Source: Xiphophorus maculatus
Lineage: Eukaryota; Chordata; Actinopteri; Cyprinodontiformes; Poeciliidae
Direction: 5' to 3'
DNA: 64,000 bases
NCBI RefSeq assembly: GCF_002775205.1
Contig: NC_036464.1
Location: forward strand, 9,417,291-9,481,290
Shown here: positions 1-10,300 of the stretch, one piece after another
Numbering within the stretch: the first letter of the stretch is position 1
Layout: the number at the start of each line of letters is the position of its first letter
Translations under genes and position numbers: made by a program
The notes under the pieces: model-generated
The model's input: only the letters and a program-made list of their open reading frames with translations
Database searches by the model: none
What the model was told of the DNA's origin: nothing

Positions 1-250
1 TCGGGTAATTATATGACATTATTAAAAAGATGTTGTAAACTTTAGAGATGAAAATGTTAATTCTATTCCCATTTTCCTCTCAGACATAACAAATACAATG
101 AAGTATTGTATATAAAAACTGTGACATGATATCATTTGATTGTGTGAAAAAAATAACACTCTTTGGAACCAAATGCATTTTATGTTTGTCTGCATAAATT
201 ATTGTATAATGGCATGCTACTGTAACTGTATTCTGGTCTTTCTTTTTCAG

Positions 251-349
251 ATTTACCAGTGCACATTCAGAGTGTGGAGCTGCCCATGGCTCAATGACAT
301 TCATGTCACGAAGAAGAAGTGCTTGAAACCTTCACTTAACTCACCGTGA
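251..349 (+). CDS. Type-2 cystatin, last exon only (gene A, 5' part outside window)
   Basis: Terminal coding exon of a secreted cysteine-protease inhibitor of the cystatin C type; the earlier exons lie left of the window. It follows a pyrimidine-rich acceptor ending in CAG at 250, reads 32 residues and stops with TGA at 347-349. It has the same length (99 nt) and phase as the last exons of the two next cystatins. Visible are the YQC cysteine of the second disulfide, the VW pair, the PW loop that enters the protease cleft, and the final cysteine. Oddity: the residue before PW is Cys where the neighbours have Arg (SCPW against SRPW), giving an extra unpaired cysteine. Poly(A) signals AATAAA lie at 496-501 and 507-512. 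Family assignment is firm; whether the gene works cannot be judged from one exon. Confidence 0.85.
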   Translation: MYQCTFRVWSCPWLNDIHVTKKKCLKPSLNSP

Positions 350-659
350 AATATGTGCTACTTTTAACAGTGTAAACATCTTTCCATCCTCTGTGTAATG
401 AAGTCTGCTGTTTTCACAACTATGAATGCTGTAATGCAACATAAAGTTGATAAGTTACCAGGAAAAAATTGTTTAATGACTTGGTAAAAAATACAAATAA
501 AAAAAAATAAAGTAAATTTCACTTCTCAGAATCTGTCCTTGTGATTAATAATCATTTTTGTTTGTCTCCCTCTGTGAGGTGAGCAAGATATAGAACATAT
601 TTTTTGGCTGCTGATTCATCTGCATGAAGCAAGTTGTGGTAATTGGTCCAGCTAGGTGT

Positions 660-780
660 TCTATTCAATTTTTTTGAAGTGTGGATGCTTGTTGGAGCAC
701 TGTTGCCTTGCAGCAAGAAGGTTCTGGATTCAAATCCTGGTCTGCACACAGTTTCATTTTCTGAGTGAACAGATGTCTCT
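660..780 (+). repeat. tRNA-like dispersed repeat remnant
   Basis: The stretch contains a phrase I recognise from teleost interspersed repeats (TTGCCTTGCAGCAAGAAGGT), followed by a degraded RNA polymerase III B-box-like element (GGATTCAAATCC at 725-736). It looks like a tRNA-derived short repeat. No poly(A) tail or target duplication is clear. Confidence 0.45.
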
Positions 781-839
781 TGGGCAGTATTGCCTTAATC
801 ATAAGTTTGAAGTAAAACAGTTGATAATAATTGTATCAT

Positions 840-1320
840 GATTTCAGGCCCCGTAGTCATTCTTTGTAGAACGACCTTTCACTGCAATTACGTCTCTAAG
901 GCATTAGGTGGCATGCTTCTACTAAATTTCCTATTAATTCATGTCCTTGTGCTTGGGTTCATATCAATGAATATGCTTTGATTTAAATGAGTCCATGTAA
1001 CTACGGTTGGCTGATCAAATCAGGATATTTGTCCTGCTATAAGTTTAAACTTGGACCCGGTCGCAAGTCTTGTGAAATCTGTAGTTCTGATGAATACTGT
1101 CTTCAAGACTACAGGCATGCCTTGAAGAAATAAAACTCTAGATGAAATTACATTTTCTGTTTTTACATTCAGAAAAGAGTGAAGTGGTCATTTTTGGACC
1201 AGAGCATTAAGAAAAAAAACGAGATGCTCAGTCAACCACTTACTTGTGACAGAGGACAGAGCAAGTGATTAATAAAGTAAAGATAAATGTTCTTTGAAGA
1301 AAATGCATTTATTCCCATTT
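840..1320. repeat. Duplicated cystatin flank, copy 1 (pairs with 3220-3745)
   Basis: This segment between cystatins A and B is similar in direct orientation to 3220-3745. Shared landmarks in the same order are TCTACTAAATTT, TTGATTTAAAT, CCAGAGCATTAAGAAA, AGTCAACCA and TAATAAAGTAAAGA. About the first 290 bases (840-1130) are a decayed Tc1-like transposon on the minus strand: I recognise the family phrases around TTTCACTGCAATTAC and GAATATGCTTTGATTTAAA. The transposon fragment therefore predates the duplication of the flank. The rest has no recognisable content. Confidence 0.7.
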
Positions 1321-1590
1321 GTGGTCACCTCCACAAAGGTAAGAAACTATAACAGTATTGCCAGGCCCAATGTAACTTGAATAAAGGGAACTAAAATGGA
1401 GACAACGTAAACATAATAGCAACAATGATAGCAGGTATACGCAGGACAGTAGAGACTTCTTTCTGGGTACTTCCACATCTGAAAAACATGTTAGTTGACT
1501 GCAAAGTCCAGACTGTCTGTTAGTCCTTAGAGACTTTTGACCACTGGAGATAAGCTCTGGCCTCAATGCTTGACAGCTGATTAATTATCG

Positions 1591-1621
1591 ATTGGATGAT
1601 TCCTCTGTTAAAATATAAATA
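1591..1621 (+). promoter_or_regulatory. Cystatin B promoter: inverted CCAAT box and TATA box
   Basis: GATTGG (inverted CCAAT, 1590-1595) and TATAAATA (1614-1621) lie about 113 and 90 bases upstream of the start codon. The GATTGG element recurs at a similar distance before cystatins C and D, which supports it as a real shared element. Confidence 0.6.
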
Positions 1622-1707
1622 GTCCCGTCACTTCTGCTTTCAAAGAGCAGGCAGACAGCATCAAAGCTTCTTGTTCTGAGCTTTTTGGCAGTTTCACCTA
1701 CGGAACA

Positions 1708-2595
1708 ATGATGTGGAAGGTTATTGTTCCTTTTTTTGCCGCGTTTTTGGCCTTTGGCTTTTGTCAGATGATGGCTGGAGGTTTGCATAAGATAAAAAAT
1801 GCAGATAATGATGAGGGGTTCCAAAGAGCATTGCAGTTTGCTGTTGTCCAACACAACAACGGGACCAATGACACGGTCCTCTACCAGGTCCTTAAGGTGG
1901 TCTCGGCTGAGAGTCAGGTCAGTAATGTTATACAAATTTAAGTGTTCACTATTCACTCAAGACCTGCTGTTAGCAGCAAATGTAGATACTTGACTCAGTT
2001 AGGGGCCAGATGTCATATATTAAAATATTTTATTTTAACTCATTAATAATGTTTTAGTGAATAACAAATATAAAAATATATATATTAACATTGTTTTTTG
2101 TCTGTCTTTGATGTTTCACTTCTGATAAGAGTTTTTTCATTGTGTCACAATAAGCTGGATTTTCTTTGTCTTGGCTCCCTCTTCTAAAGGTGGTAGCTGG
2201 GGTCAATTACATAATGACTGTGATTCTGGGGAGAACCAACTGTGAGAAGGAGGCACCAGCAGACGACTGTGCTGTCCACAAAGAGCCTGGATTTGCTAAG
2301 GTAAATACCTTAGATAATAAAAACCTGACTTTAGTATTTAAGAAAAAGAATCTCACACATAAACAACACCAACTCTGTTAAACTAACATTGTCTAATGTA
2401 AGCACTCCTTTAAACTGCTAATAAGTAATGATTGTCTGGATAAAAGAGCATGTATTCTCAGTTTTATTGACATATTTTGTGGGTTTTCTCTTTCAGCCTT
2501 ACCAGTGCAAATTCAAAGTGTGGAGTCGCCCATGGCTTAATGATATCCAGCTGACCAACGAGGAATGCAGCGGTGCTGAACTTACTTCACCATGA
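1708..2595 (+). CDS. Type-2 cystatin (gene B, cystatin C-like)
   Basis: Secreted inhibitor of papain-type cysteine proteases. Coding exons are 1708-1917, 2190-2300 and 2497-2595 (210, 111 and 99 nt, all phase 0), giving about 139 residues, a little longer than cystatin C. Order: N-terminal signal peptide (hydrophobic residues 5-19), a GG pair equivalent to the N-terminal binding glycine, QVVAG (the QxVxG first hairpin, split across exons 1 and 2), two cysteines in exon 2, then YQC, VW, RPW and the final cysteine, with a short tail SGAELTSP. Two N-glycosylation sequons occur in the run NGTNDT. ATG at 1711 is an equally good start, since both complete paralogues begin MWK. AATAAA lies at 2741-2746. 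The closest relatives in the window are genes A and C. Confidence 0.93.
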
Positions 2596-2944
2596 AAAAC
2601 TTTTTTTTTGAAGATCTACAAAGTGATACTGTCTTGACACCCTCTCAAAATAACTTCAAACTTTATTGAATTTTTCTGCAATGCAAAACAAAAGTCTCAC
2701 TATGAAAGTATTCATTAGAACACAATAATACACAGCTTTAAATAAAGCAACTTTTATACTCCCCTGAATATGTTTGTGTTTCTGATATTTATTTTAAACT
2801 TTGCTGCAGTCTGTGTATTCTGTGTTCCGAAGCCTTATAGAATAGGATTTTATCTGATCGCCCAAGATAAAATGGTGAATTATTTGATCAGTACTTTGTA
2901 GTATGAAAGGCAACATCTAAATTCGCTGTTTCATTTGATTTATG

Positions 2945-3045
2945 GTGACTTCTTGAGGGTTCAATGTTGACTTTAGGTCCATTCAAATGAAGCAAAGGTC
3001 TAAAGTGTTGGATTCTCCACAAATATTTGGATAGTTGTGTACCCC
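2945..3045. repeat. Segment repeated in inverted orientation at 6850-6950
   Basis: About 100 bases (key words GTTCAATGTTGA, CAAAGGTCTAAAGTG, CAAATATTTG) reappear reverse-complemented at 6850-6950. The next stretch, 3057-3180, resembles 8548-8700 in direct orientation (ATTACATAAGGAGTGCATAA against ACATAAATATTGCATAA, then ATCATGTGA against CCATGTGATC). The pieces suggest that flanks of the cystatin unit were copied and rearranged. Confidence 0.55.
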
Positions 3046-3219
3046 AGGTCCTAAAAATTTGATAAAACAGTTACAGGAAAGGGGTAAATAAACAATCAGA
3101 ATTACATAAGGAGTGCATAAAAAAGTATCCAAGAGATCATTTGTTTACCTGATCATGTGAACACATGAAAAGTAGGATTTTATGTAACAGACCAAAGGAA
3201 ACTGTTGCAACATTGTAAA

Positions 3220-3745
3220 GTTGACGTAAGAACGCATGTTGCTCAAAATGTTTCACAAAAAAGTGGCTAATTGTGGCATGCATATGGATTCAGCTGCCCT
3301 AAGTCACTGCAACTACAGTGCATCTACTAAATTTGGTCGTCTATTGATTTATCTCCTTGTATTTGGGTCACTTTGCCAAATGAATTTGTTTGATTTAAAT
3401 CATTCCACTGTAGCTTCTATTGGTTGCTCAGGGTCTTTGTTTTTGATTTTAAGTTGAGCTTTTACCCTGGTGTCAAATTTTGCAAAACTTGCAACAGGTT
3501 AGCTACATTTATCAATTTCAATTAATCAAATACATCATGTAGATCATAGGCATGTCTAAAGAAAAATAAAAGCCAGGGTGATTTCTAATTTTCTGCATAC
3601 AAAATTGGGAGAAGACAGAGGTTGGCATTAAAAAACCAGAGCATTAAGAAAGAGGCTTCTTAGTCAACCATTTAGTATTGGCAGAGTAAATTCTGATTGA
3701 CTAATAAAGTAAAGACTGTTGGAAATGTCCTTTAATTCCCACAAT
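3220..3745. repeat. Duplicated cystatin flank, copy 2, carrying a Tc1-like fragment
   Basis: Direct-orientation partner of 840-1320. The first part (about 3230-3560) is a decayed Tc1-like transposon lying on the minus strand, with the same family phrases as copy 1. By spacing, a + strand cystatin would be expected near 4.1 kb; instead the next cystatin is on the minus strand. From 3746 to 4076 I see only short phrases of common fish repeats (for example GTTCCAAATTATTATGCAAA near 3864) and no gene. Confidence 0.7.
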
Positions 3746-4268
3746 AAAAAATTGTCTTGGAATTCATCCTTTCAAATCTGCCATATTGCCTAATTTAGAA
3801 ATATCTTGTTGCAGACTGATCCAGAAAAACATTTCATGCATTTGTTGCTTCATAACTACACTGTGTTCCAAATTATTATGCAAATTGGATTTAACCCTTG
3901 TGTTGTCTTGCGAGTCAAAAGTGACCCATTACCATGTTTATCTGTAGAAAAAATACCCTAAACTATCTTTTTCCGACTTGAAATTTCATGACTTTTCCTA
4001 AATTTAAAGACTTATATATATATGCGTATACAGTATATAAACCACACAAAACCATTCAAAGAAGTTCAAATCTTACTTTATTGAAAACAATTTAGATTTT
4101 GTTTTGTTAATGAATCCTTTCATAGTGATACATTTGTTTTGCATTTCACAATACAGATCTTTGTTGAGGTCCAAAAGTTTGAAAGTTGTTTGGCAGCATT
4201 GACAGAAGTGACCTTGAGAGGGTGTAAAGGTAGTAACTGTTTGCAAATATTCTAGAGGAAAGAGTTTT

Positions 4269-5091
4269 TCATTCTGTAGCACGTTCAATACTGTCACATT
4301 TATCTGATATTAGCTGGGTATCATTAAGCCATGAGCGACTCCACACTTCAAATTTGCACCGGTGATGCTGAAAAAGAAAGAGTGCAAAATTTAAATAAAA
4401 CAGAGAATACATGTACATTCATCCAGACAAACATTAATTGCTACTGCTTTTAAGGAGTGTCTACGATGACATATTTTACAATGTTAACTTATCCATAATT
4501 GGTGTTTGAGATTTCTATCTTTAAATCTCATAGTTTAATGTCAGGTTTTCATGATCTAGTCTAATTACCCGAGCGAATCCTGGCTCTTTGTGAATGCCAC
4601 AGTTATCTGCTGGTGCCTCCTTCTCACAATTGGTTCTTCCCAAAATCACAGTCATGATGTGTTTGAACCCCGCTACCACCTTTCAGGAGAGACAGACGAG
4701 ATAGTTATTCACAAAGACTTGATGTCTTTGTGAATAAGACACAAAGACATCAAAGCCTTCATTTAAAAGGCTTCAAATGAAGCCTTTTAATGTGTGACGC
4801 CTGGCCCCTATTGTGTCAAATGTTTACATTTATTTCTAATAGTAGGTCTTGATTCAACACTGAACAAAGAAATATCTACAACATACTGACCTGAACCTCA
4901 GCTGAAACCACCTTAACAACCTGGTAGAGGACCGTGTCATTGGTGCCATTGTTGTGTTGGACGACAGCAAACTTCAACGCTGTCTGAAACATCTCATCAT
5001 TTTCTGCATCTTCTATCTTATTTATGCCCCCAGGAATACAAGATAACCCAACAAAAAGAGCGGCCAGAAAAGGAAAAATAGCCTTCCACAT
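4269..5091 (-). CDS. Type-2 cystatin (gene C, inverted copy)
   Basis: Cystatin C-like secreted protease inhibitor on the minus strand. Coding exons are 5091-4891, 4679-4569 and 4367-4269 (201, 111 and 99 nt), giving 136 residues; exons 2 and 3 match gene B in size and phase. It has a signal peptide starting MWKAIFPF, the GG pair, QVVAG across the exon 1/2 junction, four conserved cysteines and the NGTNDT glycosylation run. Oddity: the second hairpin is RSW instead of RPW, so the Pro of the PW motif is lost, and the tyrosine before the third cysteine is changed (HHRC). AATAAA on this strand lies at 4077-4082. Intron 1 holds a set of palindromes. The reading frame is open, so it is probably functional or only recently relaxed. 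Confidence 0.9.
4705..4790. repeat. Cluster of overlapping palindromes in cystatin C intron 1
   Basis: TTATTCACAAAGAC (4705-4718) pairs perfectly with GTCTTTGTGAATAA (4724-4737) over a 5-base loop. GATGTCTTTGTG (4721-4732) also pairs with CACAAAGACATC (4740-4751), so the middle arm has two possible partners. A third hairpin spans 4763-4790 (TTAAAAGGCTTC against GAAGCCTTTTAA). Confidence 0.85.
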
Positions 5092-5222
5092 CTTTGCTTC
5101 AGAAGTGAAACTACAAAAATGTTGTTGTAGGAATGGACCACTGAAGCGTTCTGCTTTCTCTTTTAAGTCATAAATGGTGTTATTGTTTATTGATTAACAG
5201 ATATGGCACGCCTGTCAGACAT

Positions 5223-5227
5223 CCAAT
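5223..5227 (-). promoter_or_regulatory. CCAAT box upstream of cystatin C
   Basis: CCAAT on the + strand reads GATTGG on the coding strand, about 132 bases before the cystatin C start. The local context GTTGATTGGATG closely matches the elements before cystatins B and D. No clear TATA box was seen. Confidence 0.45.
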
Positions 5228-7673
5228 CAACAATCAAAGAGCTGTCAAACAAGTGGGTTTGCATTTATCTCCAACGGTCAACAAGCGAGAGTGGAAATCC
5301 ACCTTGGAGAGGTCGAAAGTCCATCACAGAGATGCACAAACATGCACACACACGTATGTATGCACAGTCATCCACACACACAGACACAAATCTAGAGGCA
5401 ATCTGGAGTGACCAGTGAAAACAATATACAGTACATGTTTCTATAAAGTTGGCGTCCCCAGAGAGAACCTCCAAAATCACGAGGGTTTTTGAAGTAGCTC
5501 ATCCAACCAATAGATGTAACTAGTTTGTTTAGTTCCTAAGTTTTTGTGCAATTTAAGTTTAAAGGGTTAATATGATCTCATAAATATAAATATCAAACAC
5601 TAGTTTTGTACAAATAGGAATTTTTGCAAAAAATAATACTACATTCTAAAATAATAAATTAATGAAATCCTCAAAACATAGAAACCACAAACGTTAACAG
5701 AAGAAAATAATTAAAGTACAAATAATAACAAACCAAAATATTTAAATAAAATGATTATGATCAATTCACAAAAGAGTAAGAGGAAGCCAAGCTTACTAAA
5801 TTCTATCCTTAGTATTTCCATCATGTATATTTGAAATATTTATACCTATATTTATCTTCTAAGTCATAATTATCCTGTTTACACTGTGGTGGAAAATTAC
5901 TACAAGTTCACATCTGCTGATCATGTTATATGAAATGCTTGTGAACTCTCACCAAAAGAACTATTTGGGTTACATGTACAAGGTTGGAAGTTGTTTTCTA
6001 CAGCTGCATCAGAACCAGACTGTCTCACCCTTTGTTGTTAATTCCTTATCCTTGGTATGAAACTCATGTGTTTCCTCTGCCTGGCAGAGCTTTTCATCCA
6101 GACCTGCTTCATTATTGATTGTCCTACAAGCTCTCTGTATTGTGCACAATATATTAATAAACCTGATTGAGTGATTTCACCTGACAGTGCTTGGTAAAAT
6201 AGTTTTTTCCACAACAACACCCAATATATGTCATAATTATTCTGTATAAATATTTGTGTAGTTATATAATTAACTCTTTGCGATAGAGTCACCATTTACA
6301 TGTATGTCTATTACAAAGCTGTACTTTAGTGAGATATACATATTTTAATGAAGACTCTCGATCATTAAGCACATGGGCATTTCTTGTTTCTAGAATTATG
6401 TCAATGTATATGCAAGCTGAACATGACAGTGAGGCTGCTTGCAGTTTTAACCCTCAGAATGCAAATAACATGTAATATTTTTATACTTTTACTGTTTGAC
6501 TGTTTTGATGTGTGTGTAAATAAAATGTCATCCTGGAAAGAGACAGAGATTTAGATAAAATATGACAATAAAATACTATGAAAAGTAGTTGAGTAGATGT
6601 AAAACAAGAAGGGCAAGGAAAGGTTAGAGAGGCTGTAGGGTAACATAGGAGCAGATTGAATGTTAATGTCTCAGTACACGGCATTTCATTAACACACAAG
6701 ATATATAAACCATGTTACTGTTATTGTGCTTGCATAATCAGGTAATCAAATGCACTCCTGTGTACTTTTTTAATTCACTGTTCATATATTTCAGATTATT
6801 CATCGGCTCATTTTCCCGTAAGTGTGTCATCATGTTCTGATAGGGATTGGATTACACAAATATTTGAGGATAATGAAACACTTTAGACCTTTGTTTCATT
6901 TGCACGAACCAAAAATCAACATTGACCCCTTAGGAGGTCACCAGCAAACCAATGACACAGCAATGTTTGAAGTGAGAGGTTCTTTGGTTATTTAACACTT
7001 TTGAGGAAGAAATATTGTATATCCAAAAAGGTTCCTGAGAAGGTACTGTAGTGGATTCTAATTCATTTCACTTTAGGAATAAAAAAATATTTAAAACTTC
7101 CTCGTCATCATTTAATATTCATCATTGTGTCTTACCCTTCTGCTTAGGACTGGGAGAAACTGGACAGGCCAGAGTGATGAAGTGAGAGCGTAACAGAGAA
7201 GAAGCTCGGGGAAAAAATTATGATAAGGCTGTTTAGGACTGCAAAAATAAACAAAAAGAACTTTAAAGGGAACATTAAATACACAAGCATCCAGTGGAGG
7301 AAAGTCAGGAGAGGGACATTCACTTCCTGTTAAAGTGAATGGGTAATTATGAGATAAAGTGAATCACAACAATTGCACACAGTTAATAAGCAATATTTTC
7401 TTAATTTCATCCTACTCTCTTGTAAAATAGTAAAAAATAAAATAAAAAAATACAAAAGTATTTAGAAAAGCGTTAGACTCTGGTTTACTTTATTTTGCAC
7501 ACACCAACTGGAGGTAATCGTAAAGATTGACTTCTTCAATATACTAGAATTTTCCACTTCCTCCACTGAACAACATAGATCTTTCCAATGTACACCAGGA
7601 AAATACACAGCAAGATAAAATGAAATGGCTTTATTTGAATAAAAAAGACAGTTTAATTTAATTAAATAAATCA
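5228..7673. other. Intergenic, no gene recognised
   Basis: AT-rich DNA upstream of cystatin C. It has a short CA-rich patch at 5340-5390 and the inverted flank copy at 6850-6950. Open frames are short, unconserved and without splice context. I see no gene here. Confidence 0.6.
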
Positions 7674-8159
7674 AACATGAAAATGCTGCATTTTTCTTTT
7701 CTAATCTAATTCTATTAAATTAATTTATCAAGAATATTTTTAACAAAGAACATTATCCCTTTTCTCAGATTACACTAAGCTCCTTCCAGAAGCCAGACTT
7801 TTCTGTTCCCAAGCAGCATGAAGATTTTATCTGGCTGCATGATGCTCTGGTTGAAACCGATGACTATGCTGGTCTGATCGTAAGTTGGACTAATAGGGAC
7901 TGAAGTTATTGCATAATAGTTTGTCTTTGGTGGCTGCATGTACCACAGATGAAGCACATATTTAGCATGTAAATTATGAAGCATCCACGTTATTACTGTG
8001 CTTTTGATTTGGTTAGAATCCTTGAGTGATCTTATGCCTTACGTAAACATTTCTAGATCCCTCCAGCTCCCCGCAAGCCGGATTTTGAGAGTCCAAGAGA
8101 TAAGATGCACAAACTGGGGGAAGGTGAAGCCACTATGACTAAAGAGGAATATACCAAAA
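7674..8159 (+). pseudogene. Partial genomic copy of SNX5 (two PX-domain exons and their intron)
   Basis: A 486-base segment aligns without gaps to 25440-25925 inside SNX5, with 11 differences by my count (about 97.7% identity). It carries the end of SNX5 intron 2, exon 3, the whole of intron 3 and most of exon 4, stopping 19 bases before that exon's donor. Because the intron is kept, it is a DNA-level duplication and not a retrocopy. The copied frame is still open but has four amino-acid changes against two silent ones in exon sequence, and there are no other SNX5 exons nearby. It therefore cannot make an SNX5 protein. It shares strand with the parent, 17.8 kb away. Confidence 0.92.
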
Positions 8160-9990
8160 AGGTGTATGCCCCGAGACGTACACCTTTAGAAACATTTTGT
8201 TTGGCTTTCGTGTTTTTGCAAGAGAGAACTTCAAATGAAAGCAATCACCATAAATTTTTTCAACAGGTCTGTGGAATTATTTTATCCCTTTTCTGCAATC
8301 CAGCATACATAGAGTTAAAGGATGCCCTCTCCCTCCTAAAATGTTTTATTCAGTCTGTAATTATGTCTCTCACTCAACAGTGTTGGATAGCTGAACAACC
8401 TCAAACTTCAAATATTGCTGTTTCATCAACTTGCTTTAAAACCTTTGATGTTTCACTGTTTACTTTGAAGTTGCGCAAATCAAATGAAGATTTAAAGTTT
8501 TACCTTTTCCAAAAAAAATGTGCTATTTGTGTGACCCGGTTTGGTGTTTAAACTTGATAAACCTCTTATCTAAACCTCTAAAAGGTTGGTAAATAATCAC
8601 AGTTACATAAATATTGCATAAAAAAGTGTGCAGGAATCGTGCAGCAAAGGAAAGAGAGTGTGAGGTGCATGTGATTACCTGACCATGTGATCACCTCAAA
8701 AGTAAACAACTCCATGTGGACAACTTACTATGTGTTAGTCCACTGCAAAGACTGGAGACATTACTGTTTCCTATGTCTTTTAAAGCTCTTTTCCACCTCA
8801 TACATGCAGTGTTTTAAGACACAATTCTCTGTCCACATTTATTTTGCTGTCGTAAGAAAGAGTATTCAGTCAGAAAATTCCAAGTCACCTTTTCAGTCTT
8901 TTCATAAATGGACGTTCCAGAAGATTAGTAGTGAGGCCAGAGAATAAAATGCTTTTCAGCCTCTAAAGGGCAAAGTTTATCTGTGAAATGTTCCCGTTAT
9001 TAAATGTGCAATTTAATAATTACACATTTGAAATGATTAAACCTGCAATAAAGTCAGAATTCTGAGGGGTAAAAAGTCTCAATTTTTTGTTATTTAGTGG
9101 CCCGTAATTTTATTCTGTAGTCATGAACTGGAAAATGTAACAAAAAACAGACACTTTCAAGGAATCTTTGAAGCCTGCTTTCCACAGTAAAGCTACATCG
9201 CTATGGACTAAGAGTGAATCCTCCACAAAGAACATATTCAACCTTGCCTGAAATTTTCTCCTAAAACTGGTTTTATGTTCAAACCTGCACAGTGCACTAT
9301 AGATAAAACAGTCAGACAACTGAAGTTTGGACACAGCTGGGTGTTTCAACAGGAAGTGATCTCAGACAAAGTAGATGGACAAAGATAAAGCTCAACTACT
9401 AGAAATTTGTGGAATAAGCTTTAAAGTTAGCCATTTTAAACAAGCAATTAGAGAGAGTGTGAAATATTCAACCACAATTGAGCCATTCCTACTTATTTTT
9501 TATAAGTAGGAAAAGCTTAATAGTTTCACCAGAAACATTAGAATATGTTAGAAGGGTTTACAACTTTCTTTAATGAAAGTACGTACTGTATATCTAGTTA
9601 ATTTCGCGACTATCTTGATCATTTTGCGACCTCTTGTGGACGAGTTTTCACATTGACATTAGAGTGTGAAAACAATTCAAACTCAAAATAATTCACATCA
9701 GTGGTATATTTATGTTTAATGTAAATTTGATCAATTTGATCAACATGTTTTTTGAATAGTAACTAATTGAGAAGCGGAGATAATAATAACATTAAATCTA
9801 TAAGTTGTTTAGATATAATGTTTTACTTCCATGATGTGTAGTATTGTAAAATGTATATTAAAACTGTTACAGTGAAGAAAACTCAAACAAAGATATCGTG
9901 GACACACCCATAAATTTGATTATATTTATAATATTAATTATATTATATCAAATGTTTATTATATTATATTGATAATAATTGTATTTATTT
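8160..9990. other. Intergenic, no gene recognised
   Basis: AT-rich sequence upstream of cystatin D. It includes 8548-8700, which resembles 3057-3180. No exon, promoter or intact mobile element was seen. Confidence 0.55.
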
Positions 9991-10005
9991 TATTATTATT
10001 ATTAT

Positions 10006-10038
<33 letters not shown>

Positions 10039-10056
10039 CAGTAGTAGTAGTAGTAA
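9991..10056. repeat. Trinucleotide microsatellite (TAT then TAG units)
   Basis: A run of TAT/ATT units passes into about fifteen TAG units with a single CAG interruption, about 245 bases upstream of the cystatin D start codon. Confidence 0.95.
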
Positions 10057-10190
10057 TACAGTTTCAATCGACTCGGGTCTTATAAAATAACATGGTTTCC
10101 TGCGACAGCGGAAGCGGAAATGACAAATCAAAACAATGTAATAACCAGGACGTAATAGGGAGGCGGGGTTTGAGTCGCATAGAGACTGTT

Positions 10191-10237
10191 GATTGGCTGC
10201 GTCCTCTGCCTGTACAGGGCGGGTCTTGTTTATATAA
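10191..10237 (+). promoter_or_regulatory. Cystatin D promoter: inverted CCAAT, GC-rich box, TATA
   Basis: GATTGG at 10191-10196, a GGGCGGG box near 10217-10223 and TATATAA at 10231-10237 precede the ATG at 10301 by 105, about 80 and 64 bases. This is the fullest promoter of the cystatin group. Confidence 0.65.
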
Positions 10238-10300
10238 CAGTAAAGTCTTTCCGCCAGTGCTTTTCTATTTCACTTCTGCCGCACAGCACGCATAACAATA

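Noticed and set aside
1309-1566. 85-codon minus-strand frame with a hydrophobic stretch between cystatins A and B
   Set aside because: It has no family resemblance, no splice context and no matching frame in the duplicated flank at 3220-3745.
8105-8551. 148-codon open frame beginning in the copied SNX5 exon
   Set aside because: The first third is copied exon 4 read through its truncated end; the rest is unconserved intergenic sequence with no promoter, so it is a chance fusion.
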